Shown here one piece after another: positions 35,001 through 42,500 of a DNA stretch of 52,781 bases. The DNA comes from CAZKUN01 sp964555935 (GTDB lineage: Bacteria > Armatimonadota > Zipacnadia > Zipacnadales > VGFC01), in assembly GCA_964555935.1 (NCBI GenBank), contig CAZKUN010000032.1, positions 1 through 52,781 of the forward strand. Reading direction: 5' to 3'. Under the pieces are notes generated by a model. It was not told where the DNA came from. It made no database searches and saw only the letters and a program-made list of their open reading frames with translations. Positions within the stretch are counted from its first letter, which is position 1; each line of letters starts with the position of its first letter. Made by a program: the position numbers and the translations under genes.

Positions 35001-35223
35001 CGAGTTCGAAGGTGATGGCACACGGAAGCTCTGTGTGATCGCGCGAGTACCAGCAGTAATCGCCTGGCTCAAGACTGCCGTCGACGGCCTTGTCGCCCAT
35101 GTGCTGAGCATCGTAAAAGGTGTCGACGACGACGCGAGTCTCGTAGCGAGGCCCCGCCACGTTGGTGAGCGGCTGGGTGGAGGCCGTCGTAGCGAGGAGT
35201 ATGAGCGCGAGGTTAGGCACCAT
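32029..35223 (-). CDS. Discoidin / PD40 / CxxCH protein (HzsA-related), second paralog
   Basis: A 1,064-residue exported protein. After a signal peptide (MVPNLALILLATTAST) comes a discoidin-like domain at about 30-165 (MGDKAVDGSLEPGDYCWYS, TRWIRLQVVSSYIEFQTCGFAEVELL), a beta-domain, a helical segment near 330-420, then PD40 repeats from about 430 (EVSHDGKRILFAF, MAADGSDLRQLTDGPYDDFSPRYMPDGRILF). The heme region has CVGCH at 901-905 and CIACH at 951-955. It corresponds to the protein at 1329-4561 but with one discoidin domain and no third heme motif. GGAG lies upstream of the start. First gene of an operon with the TIM-barrel and CocE-type genes. Probably binds glycan and transfers electrons outside the cytoplasm; this is inferred from architecture. 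Confidence 0.82.
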   Translation of the reverse strand: MVPNLALILLATTASTQPLTNVAGPRYETRVVVDTFYDAQHMGDKAVDGSLEPGDYCWYSRDHTELPCAITFELAEPESIRRVVAHQANWQDSMYHTKEFLVQTSGDGEAWTTVAKGELPDENRSKTEVELTDVRTRWIRLQVVSSYIEFQTCGFAEVELLAAGHPGFSDARISLDDRPAPKPTASHCGLRLLAEESGPQVAVVDRPSSAYIALADGESVEIRVPVQAIPPGSRVTAVTQALAGPAPTVTLTQGDQQTSGSVLEIASPIDDGAFTLTVSATGDSLVRLSDLALHANGHEYELALLPTTHASPEWPILDAPPLREMMAQALIEWDWRLADGIDAVREPRTYAEATALTIERGNELVADLGVSREVAKRWRALRSRVNEGDADESLWREAHQLRREIALSNPLADTGPMTFIKHVPSAFSHQLTQHYGRYARPGGGVYVLDSPGRSMSATALTSDQLPAGSCRHAEVSHDGKRILFAFAEAEAPPENPREGHHGRYYHVYEMAADGSDLRQLTDGPYDDFSPRYMPDGRILFISTRRGGWHRCGSPGCENYVLTVMNADGSEPRPISFHETQEWDPAILNDGRIIYTRWDYVDRFAVLYQQLWSVFPDGSQPSILYGNTTLNPVGVWEAKAIPGSKRIMATAAAHHAMTAGSIIIVDVSDGIDGLEPLTRLTPDAPFPESETTVSANWHLAADNAPYETPENTRWPGHCYRSPHPLSETYFIASHSYDGLVGEPNANRANMFGIYLCDAFGNRELLYRDLNIASVWAAPLRERPVPPAVPSALEQVASAEDGFVIMQNVNDADPALDRPVKALRVIQVLPKSTPGIDQPPVGLPRGAPGKQVLGTVPVEADGSAYLRVPAGVPLSFQALDERGMAVQVMRSLTYLQPGETITCVGCHEPRTDAPPGRAVAALSRAPSTIQPAPEGSKPFSYPRLVQPVLDQHCIACHSTDDPQCEVDLTSRPEGPYTASYQALAPRVPYSDQGMIDPLSQPGQFGARGSSLTKLLLDGHHNVDLPADDLERLITWMDTNALFYGTFDPADQERQRRGELIAGPALQ

Positions 35224-35295
35224 GGTGACGACTCCGGAAATGCGGGCATTGCGCGATAAAGGGAGCTTCGACGGGTGGCGACCGGATGCCTCCGC

Positions 35296-35325
35296 CGTCG
35301 ACGATCGGGACGATCGTCGTACGGG
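35296..35325 (+). repeat. Hairpin class D, copy 2 (RAYT downstream side)
   Basis: Arms CGACGATCG (35299-35307) and CGATCGTCG (35311-35319), loop GGA, then TACGGG. The 30 bases 35296-35325 are identical to 35921-35950 on the other side of the RAYT gene, forming a direct repeat around it. Confidence 0.9.
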
Positions 35326-35355
35326 GTCGCTTTAGGAGGGGTTGGCTCAACACCT

Positions 35356-35380
35356 TGTAGGACGATCGTCTCGATCGTCC
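35356..35380 (-). repeat. GTAG-type hairpin, class D, inverted copy
   Basis: Plus strand reads GTAG then GACGATCG, TCT, CGATCGTC: stem GGACGATCG (35360-35368) and CGATCGTCC (35372-35380). It is the only element with the GTAG edge on the plus strand, and forms an inverted pair (REPIN-like) with 35296-35325, 40 nt apart. It ends 31 bp from the RAYT stop codon. Confidence 0.85.
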
Positions 35381-35411
35381 ATGAAGCAGGCTGGCTGCGT
35401 TTCGGCGCTGG

Positions 35412-35897
35412 CTATTGGCCGGAGCCTCTGCCCCACCACGGCCACGTCGTGGGGTCATCCACCAAACCGGCCATCCGTGGGTTGTGGAGTATGTATTCCG
35501 CCGTCTGCTCGTATTCGCGCTGATCGCGGATGATCCGGTCGTAAGTCTCGTGAAGCCACAGCTGGCCAGACCTGCCGACGACCCGGTTGATCTCGTGTGC
35601 TAGCCATCCTTTTATGCCGTGCATGATGCGATGCAGACGCTCCGTGTGGCCGGCTGACTCAGTGGGTTTCAGTATCGCGTGGATGTGATCAGGCATCACG
35701 GTGTAGTCGTAGAGATCGTAGCGCTGTCCGTCGAAAAAGGTGAGGGTCTCAACGACGAGTTTCGCTATGTCCGGGCGTATGAGCGACACTTCGGCGGCGC
35801 GAACGAGGGTGACAGTGACGAAGTAGGTGGCGCCGGGCTCCTCCCAATGAGGGAGCTTGCGTCGCCGACGTTCGTGCTGTGTCAGGGGCTTATCCAT
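35412..35897 (-). mobile_element. REP-associated tyrosine transposase (RAYT, Y1 HUH type)
   Basis: A 161-residue transposase of the Y1 HUH class. The HUH metal motif is HIH at 71-73 in YTVMPDHIHAIL; the likely catalytic tyrosine is Y135 in TAEYILHNPRMAGL, the family's C-terminal signature, and LWLHETYDRIIRDQREYE precedes it. N-terminal PHWEEPGATYFVTVTLV is the usual first strand. The start at 35897 has GGAGG ten bases upstream; a longer frame to 36035 would translate a repeat (TTIVPIVD) and is spurious. RAYTs are single-copy, domesticated IS200/IS605 relatives that recognise and cleave REP hairpins at a GTAG edge (known for the E. coli enzyme). Flanked on both sides by class D hairpins, presumably its cognate sites. 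Full length, no obvious inactivation. Confidence 0.9.
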
Positions 35898-35920
35898 GGG
35901 CCTCGTGCCTCCAGTCAGTT

Positions 35921-35950
35921 CGTCGACGATCGGGACGATCGTCGTACGGG
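35921..35950 (+). repeat. Hairpin class D, copy 3 (RAYT upstream side)
   Basis: Arms CGACGATCG (35924-35932) and CGATCGTCG (35936-35944), loop GGA, then TACGGG. Starts 24 bp before the RAYT start codon on the template side. Identical over 30 bases to 35296-35325. Confidence 0.9.
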
Positions 35951-35974
35951 AGGGCGTAGCAGGTTCGTCACTCG

Positions 35975-36012
35975 CCCTCACGGCCCTCCGAGAGGCCCTC
36001 GGGGGGTGAGGG
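35975..36012 (+). promoter_or_regulatory. Nested hairpin in leader of heparinase operon
   Basis: CCCTCAC (35975-35981) can pair with GTGAGGG (36006-36012) around a smaller CCTC/GAGG stem (35985-35995). It lies 50 bases before the heparinase II/III start and just beyond the RAYT 5' flank. Could be leader structure or another repeat remnant; no U-tract, so not a convincing terminator. Confidence 0.3.
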
Positions 36013-36061
36013 TGGAATGCGTCAGATGGTCTCATTCCGGTGTCCTTGGAGGTGCGTCTCG

Positions 36062-39000
36062 ATGCGCTTCGTCCCCCTGCTGCTCATGCTGCTCGCGGTC
36101 GCTGCACATGCCGAGTTGAAGGTGCTGGATCAGCCGATGTGGGTCTTCCCTGGACAGACCTTCAGGATCGCGCTGGAGCAACCGCCAGGATCGGGCGAGC
36201 TTGCGTGTGAAGTGCCAGGCGCCCTGGAGCTGTTCGACCACTGGGACAAGGACGCCATCCAACGCTACTACTTCCGCGCGCTGGCGCCGGGCGAAACGAG
36301 CCTGCAGTTCAGTGGCGGCGGCGGAGAACTCTCGCTGGCGATCAACGTGTTGCCTTGGGCGGAGGTGTTCGAGCCGAGGGAGTGGGAGGGCCTGCAACTT
36401 CCGCGCATCTGGCCGGTGGGCCAGCCGGAGTACGCGGCCCTGAAAGCCGAGCGGAGCCTGCACTCGGATGCTGAGATCGAGGCGTTGATGGAATCAGGCG
36501 CCAAGCCGGGTGGTTTGGCCGAGAGCTGGCTCGATATGACGGATGAGGATGTCTTCAACGTTGTGCCGGGCTCGTGCGTGCCGCGGACATGCCTGATCGT
36601 GCTGAGGGGGGCGGAAGAGGCGCGGGGGAAGGGGTGTCCTGTCTGCGGGACGGCGATCTATGAGGGTCGCAGCGGCTTCTACCCGTGGATCTACGATGCG
36701 GAGAACCACCCTTGGAAGGTGGGATGCCCGGAGTGCGAGACGTGGTTCCCGAGCAATGACTTCCACCTCGGCGACATGCACTCAGGGCCGTTCCCGGACG
36801 ACGGGTTTGGGTGCGAGCCGGTGGAGCCGGTGAGGAGCGAGAGCGGCAAACCGTGGCGCTTCCCGTTCATCGCGTATTACCACGAGTGGCAGGCGTATAT
36901 GCGGACCCAGACGCCGGCGATCGAGCAATGCGCGGCGGCGTACATTACGACGGGTGATGAGCGCTACGCGCACAAGGCGGCTGTGGGGCTCTTCCGCTGG
37001 GCCGAGAGCGCTCTGGACCTCAGCGTGAACCTGAACCACCGCAAGATGTCCGTCCGCGACGCCATCCTGCGCGGGCCCGTGGGCGCGCCGGACATGAACC
37101 GGGCGAAGCGTCTGGGTGGGAGTTTCCTCTACATCCAGCCGAACTGGGACACGTCAAGGTATGAGGGGCTGGCGCGGGCGTATGACCTGATCTTCGAGGC
37201 AATCGAGGGAGACGAGGAGCTGCTGGCGTTCTGCCAGAGCCAGCATCACCCGGAGATCGAGTCCGCGGATGACTTGAGGCGGTTCATCGAGGCGGGCGTG
37301 CATCGGGTCACGGCGCAGGCGGCGATGGACAACGCGGTCGCGCGCAACTGGCCGCAGCAGGAGACGATGTTGACGACGATGGCGCTGGCTCTGGGGACGG
37401 CCGAGGGTCTGGACATCGTGGACTGGCTGCTGAACAAGGGCGCGGGGATTCGCTACAGCCTCACCAATCAGTACTTCAAGGACGGGTCGGGTCACGAGTC
37501 GGAGGGATACAACGGGATCCAGATTCGGGACATGAACCGGCTGATACTGCTGCTGGATAAGATCGCCCAGCGCTTCCCGGATGAATACCAGGAGCCGAAG
37601 TTCGTCTCGCTGGCGCAGGACCCGAAATTCCGACAGGTGTATCTGTTCCCGCTGCACGACAGCCTCATCGGCAGGACCTATCCGTCAACCGGCGACACCG
37701 GCAGCGCGAGACCGTCGAATGTGGTGGGGCGGCAGGAAGGGTTTCCGATCAAGCCGGACTCGTTCATCGACATCTACCGGCTCACGAAGGACCCCCGGTT
37801 CGCCCGCGCGATGTACGGTCCGACCGGCACGGTCCCCGCCGGGCTGGATGAGGACTCGCGGGCGGAAGTCGAACGGATTGGGCAGGAAGAGGGCTGGCAG
37901 GTCGCGACGGAGAGCGACATCCTGGATGGCTATGGACACGCCATATTGCGCTCGGGAGAGGGAGACCGACAGCGAGCGCTGTGGATGCGGTATGGGCGGG
38001 TGACCCAGCACGCGCATCCGGACATGCTGACGATTGGCTTCGAGGCATTGCAGAGAAAGCTGCTGCCCGAGATGGGCTACCCCGTGGGCTGGACGTACGC
38101 TACGAACTGGGAGACGAATTGGGGGACGCATTACGTCACTCACATTGAGGGCCACCGGACAAGCAACTTCGGCCGGGGCGAGGTGACGCTGTTCGCGGAC
38201 GCGGCGCCGGCGCATGTGGCGCGGGCCAAGAGCGAGTACCTATCGGGCGACGATCCCCCAACTCGCGAGAAGACAATCGCGCTAGTGGATATCGATGACC
38301 GAGACTGCTACGCGGTCGTGCTGGAGACGGTGATCGGCGGCGAAAGGCACTACTGGAGCTTCCACGGGCCAGACGGCGACGCGACGGCCGAGGGCGTGGA
38401 ACTGACGCCGCAGGGAGCGGGCACGATGCTCGGCGCGGAGTTTGAGTACAAGGACGATTCGTCAGTGGCAAAGACCGATCCGGACCGCTCGTGCTTCGCG
38501 TTCATGCAGGACGTGGCGCGGGGGAATCCGAAGGGCACGTGGAGCCTGGACTACCTGGCGCGCGGGCAGGATGACGTCCATCTGCGGATGACGAGCGTGC
38601 ACCCGACCGACGCGACGCTGGCGACGGCGCAGGGGCGGGCTCCGGGGGGCAAATCGAACTACGACATCACGTGGGCCATCGCCGAGCGCGGCGGCGCGGC
38701 GCCCCTGACGAGTCAATTCCTCTACGCGATGGAGCCGTATGAGGGCGCGCGGCGGATCACGGGGATCGAACCGGTCGAGGTGACGGGCCCGAGCGTCGGC
38801 GAGACACAGCCACTGGCGCTGAGGGTGACGGGTGAAGGCTTCGTCGACACGATCGTCTTCGGCCCCGATCCGGAAGGCGAGTACCAGACAGAGGACGGTC
38901 TCACGTGTGAGGGCGGCTTCGGATTCTGGCGCGAGCGCGACGGAAGGCCGACGGATGTCGTGCTGGCCGACGGCACTGGCCTGCGCAAGGGAGAGGTGGG

Positions 39001-39595
39001 CGTGGGCTTGAGCGTGCCGAGGCTGCGCGGCACGATCGAGAACTGCGATTGGGGCGCGTTCACGGTCCGCGTGCGGTTCGAGCAGATCTCGCAGGAAGCT
39101 GTGGTCACGACGGGCGAGGAGGGTCTCCGCAACGTGCGGCTGGTGGGGTTGTCGGATGGTGACGCGTCGTCTCTTGCGGGGCAGCATCTCAGGATCACGG
39201 CACAGGATGGGACGGACGCCTCGTACCTGATTCAGGAAGCGGCGTGGGCCGATGGCCTCGTCGAGTTAACGCTGGCGACGGATCCCCGAATTGGCGAGGG
39301 GTACGTGGCCTCGGTCGATGAGGGCGTCATCAATAGCGGCATCACGATGGGCCTGTATCGTTGGGGTTACTATAGGGGCAAGACGATCAGCAATGAGGAT
39401 GGCAGCGCCCTGTTCAAGCTGGCGGATGTGGGCAAGGGGCGCGCGTGCCAGGTGCTCGGCGAAATCCCGATGGCAACGCTCGAGAATCAGTTCGCGGATC
39501 TCGATGGCGACGGCACGCCGAACTTCGTGATCTACGATTACGGACCGGGTGACGAGGTCGAGGTGAAGTGCTGGATCAGCGTGAGCGAGGAATGA
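36062..39595 (+). CDS. Exported heparinase II/III-family polysaccharide lyase-like protein
   Basis: A 1,177-residue protein. Signal peptide MRFVPLLLMLLAVAAHA; GGAGG nine bases upstream of 36062 fixes the start. An N-terminal beta-sandwich is followed by a cysteine-rich insert with two CxxC knuckles (GCPVCGTAIYEG and GCPECETWFPSNDF), likely to bind zinc, then the (alpha/alpha) toroid of the heparinase II/III family (FRWAESALDLS, NWPQQETMLTTMALALG, YFKDGSGHESEGYNGIQ) and the anti-parallel beta-sandwich domain with QHAHPDMLTIGFEA. His/Tyr in GSGHESEGY are candidate catalytic residues. The last 300 residues are beta-rich and unassigned. Substrate, probably an acidic polysaccharide, is unknown. 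The stop overlaps the next start as ATGA. Confidence 0.82.
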   Translation: MRFVPLLLMLLAVAAHAELKVLDQPMWVFPGQTFRIALEQPPGSGELACEVPGALELFDHWDKDAIQRYYFRALAPGETSLQFSGGGGELSLAINVLPWAEVFEPREWEGLQLPRIWPVGQPEYAALKAERSLHSDAEIEALMESGAKPGGLAESWLDMTDEDVFNVVPGSCVPRTCLIVLRGAEEARGKGCPVCGTAIYEGRSGFYPWIYDAENHPWKVGCPECETWFPSNDFHLGDMHSGPFPDDGFGCEPVEPVRSESGKPWRFPFIAYYHEWQAYMRTQTPAIEQCAAAYITTGDERYAHKAAVGLFRWAESALDLSVNLNHRKMSVRDAILRGPVGAPDMNRAKRLGGSFLYIQPNWDTSRYEGLARAYDLIFEAIEGDEELLAFCQSQHHPEIESADDLRRFIEAGVHRVTAQAAMDNAVARNWPQQETMLTTMALALGTAEGLDIVDWLLNKGAGIRYSLTNQYFKDGSGHESEGYNGIQIRDMNRLILLLDKIAQRFPDEYQEPKFVSLAQDPKFRQVYLFPLHDSLIGRTYPSTGDTGSARPSNVVGRQEGFPIKPDSFIDIYRLTKDPRFARAMYGPTGTVPAGLDEDSRAEVERIGQEEGWQVATESDILDGYGHAILRSGEGDRQRALWMRYGRVTQHAHPDMLTIGFEALQRKLLPEMGYPVGWTYATNWETNWGTHYVTHIEGHRTSNFGRGEVTLFADAAPAHVARAKSEYLSGDDPPTREKTIALVDIDDRDCYAVVLETVIGGERHYWSFHGPDGDATAEGVELTPQGAGTMLGAEFEYKDDSSVAKTDPDRSCFAFMQDVARGNPKGTWSLDYLARGQDDVHLRMTSVHPTDATLATAQGRAPGGKSNYDITWAIAERGGAAPLTSQFLYAMEPYEGARRITGIEPVEVTGPSVGETQPLALRVTGEGFVDTIVFGPDPEGEYQTEDGLTCEGGFGFWRERDGRPTDVVLADGTGLRKGEVGVGLSVPRLRGTIENCDWGAFTVRVRFEQISQEAVVTTGEEGLRNVRLVGLSDGDASSLAGQHLRITAQDGTDASYLIQEAAWADGLVELTLATDPRIGEGYVASVDEGVINSGITMGLYRWGYYRGKTISNEDGSALFKLADVGKGRACQVLGEIPMATLENQFADLDGDGTPNFVIYDYGPGDEVEVKCWISVSEE

Positions 39596-42500
39596 GGGGC
39601 GGCCTGGGTCTCCTGCTGCTGTTTGCTTCGGCCGGATGGACAGCCGAAGGACCGTTTGCGTGGCAGGTGGTTGAGCAGGTGGAGCGGCTTGCATCAGATG
39701 ATGCCAGGGCGCGCGCGGGAGCAGCTGAGGCGCTGGGATTCCTGAGAGCGTGCGAGGCGGAAGATGAACTGATTGTGCGGCTGAAAGATGGGTCAGTGGA
39801 GGTCAGGCGCGAGGCGGCGATGGCGTTGGGGTGGTGCGGAGGGCGGGAGTCGGTGGAGCCACTGATTGCGGCGATGGATGACACGGACTGGACCGTGGCT
39901 CAGGGCGCGTGGGTGGCGCTGACGAACATCACCGGGATGGAGTTCCCCTTCGATGCGCTCGGCGAGCGTGATGCGCGCGCCTGGCGCGAATGGTGGGCGA
40001 GGGCGAAGGACGAGGCGATTCCGGCCGAAGTGCGGGAGCTGCTGAGGGGCGGCGTCAACCTCGCGGCGGGAAGTGAGGTGACGGGGTCGACGACGTACAG
40101 AGGACCCCCAAACGTCCTCACCGACGGCAAGCTCGGGCCGGAATACTGGCAGACGAAGAACGTTGAGTTCCCCCAATCTTGTGCGGTTGACCTGGGCGAA
40201 GTGAAGACCATCGCTCGCGTGCTGATCCAGCAATACGCGGACGGTTACGTCATGACGGACTATGAAGTGGCGACGAGCGGGGACGGGGAGACGTGGCGGA
40301 GTCTCGGGCGGAAGGAGCAGAGATCGCCCGCGCAACTCGTGGTGGAGTTCGAGCCGCGTGAGGCTCGGCACGTCAGGATCACGAGCTACGACAACGCGAA
40401 CCGGACGTACCCGACGACGTTTCGGGAGATCGAGATTTCCCCGCCGAGTAACCGCGAGCAGGAGCGAGGCTTGAGGGCGCTCGGCGCGTTGGGAGGAGAG
40501 GGCGCGGCGGAGTTGGTGATGGCGACGCTCGGACCGATGCGCGCCAGACCGGATGCCCTGACACCCACGCAGCAGGCAGCGCTGAAGGCGGGAATGGCGG
40601 CGCTGGGACGGCTGAAAGACGACGGCGCGCTGCCGTGGATGATCGGATGGTTGTGGGAGACCGAGTGGGCAAGGTCCGCCGCGCAGGCGCTGGGCGAGAT
40701 GGGCGACGACCGCGCCGTGCCGGTGCTTCTCGCAGCGTATCCGACATACGCGAAGGGGACGAATGGCGAGCGACCGGCGCGGGCCCCCAGAGATGACACG
40801 CCCGGATTCCTGGATCTCGATCGGATGTATGAGACCCCCTTCCACATCGCCGAAGCGCTGGCGCGGTTACCATGGGATGATCCGAGGAATCGCGCGAGCC
40901 TGAGGCAACTGGCGCCGCTGCTCATCGCCAACCTCCCGCAGGACTTCGACGGGATGATGCTGTACGAGCCCGAAGCCGCGCAGCGGATCACGGCGTATCT
41001 GCTCGAGGTCGCGGGCGCGAGACGCGAGGCGGTGGAGGCGGGGCTGGGGTATCTCGAAGGAGATGAGTCCCGCGACGGGTGGCCGACTCAGAACGCTCGG
41101 CAGGTCGCGACATGGCTGCCGGCGTTGGGATGTGAGTCGGGAGACGTGGAGCGGCTGGTTGGGTTGCTTGAGCATGAGAATGGATGGGTGCGGATCAACG
41201 CATGCAAGACGCTCGCGTTTCTGGGAGACGGGGGGGCGGTCGGGCCGCTGGTTGAGGCGCTGACGGCTGCGAGGAACGAGGCGGCGTATGGGTATAGTGG
41301 GCGATTCTTGGATGAGGAGTATGCCGATGCGGCGCCGCGCGTGAGGGAGGCGTTGGTGAGGGCCCTGGGGATACTGGGGGCGCGCGAGACGGCCGGTTTG
41401 GTCGACGACGTCTGCGCGGACGAGGGAAGCGTGCTGGAGGTGAGACTCGCGGCGGCGCGGGCGCTGGCGGATCTGGGCGCGGCGGACGAGTTGAGGGAGA
41501 TCGCCGAGGGGCATGCGCTCCATACGGTGCGGAATGCGGCGAGGGAGGCGCTGTGGCGGCGGGGGCAGGCGTGGGAACGGCGGCAGGCGAGACGCCTGTC
41601 CTACGAAGGAGACGTCGAACGTCCGCAGGCAGGAATGCCTGCGCCACGGGAGGGCGCGGATGCGGCGCCGGGCGGATACGTGTTCATCAAGGGCGATAAC
41701 GTGCTGCCGAACTTCTTCCAGAACGATCACTGGCGGCAGGCGTACGTGACGACCGACACCGGTCCGAGCTACCGGCCGGGGAGGAATCTGTGGGTGCTCA
41801 ATGAGTCGGGCGAGGCGAGGCCGTTGACGGAGTTTCCTGACGGGTATGTGGCCGAATGCGAGGTCTCGTGGGACGGGACGCGGATCATCTTCACCCGGCG
41901 CGGGGAGGACGACCCGTGGTGGCACGTGTGCGAGATCAACGCTGATGGGACGGGCTTCAGGCAGATCACCGACGGGCCGTATCATGATGTTGGCCCGGCA
42001 TACTTGCCGGACGGCCGGATTGTCTTCGCGTCGAGTCGTGGAGGGATGCGGGACGAGTACCACGGGTACCTCTGCACCGCGTTGCACGTGATGAACCCGG
42101 ATGGCACTGATATCCACCCGATCGCGATCAACGCGGGACGCGACAACGAGCCGGCCGTGATGGCGGACGGGCGGATCGTGTTCGCGCGACTCGAGGTCTT
42201 CTACTCGCGGCTGAAGACAGAACTCACGATCCACGCGGCGTATCCGGATGGGACGCGCGACGTGGTGCTGTACGGCCCGGAGCGGAGGGAGTTCTGGCGG
42301 GCGTTGGATGTGGGGCCTCGGGGCGATGACTATGCCGCGCAGACGCCGGCAATGCACCGCGTGCTGAGAATCAGCCAGCCTCAGTCGATGGCGGATGGCG
42401 GCATCGTCTGCGCCTCGCAGGGCGGGCTGGTGGTGGTCGGCAGGGAGCGGGGGAGCGAGCGGATCGTCCCGCATGACGAGAACATGGCGTTCACGACGCC

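Noticed and set aside
35898..36035. 46-codon N-terminal extension of the RAYT
   Set aside because: It translates a class D hairpin (TTIVPIVD) and lacks a ribosome site; the ATG at 35897 has GGAGG and gives the normal family start.
4567..41647. Hairpins as a CRISPR array or as simple rho-independent terminators
   Set aside because: They are scattered over 37 kb with no regular spacing or spacers. They have no U-tracts, several lie inside genes, and they share an edge motif that terminators do not need.
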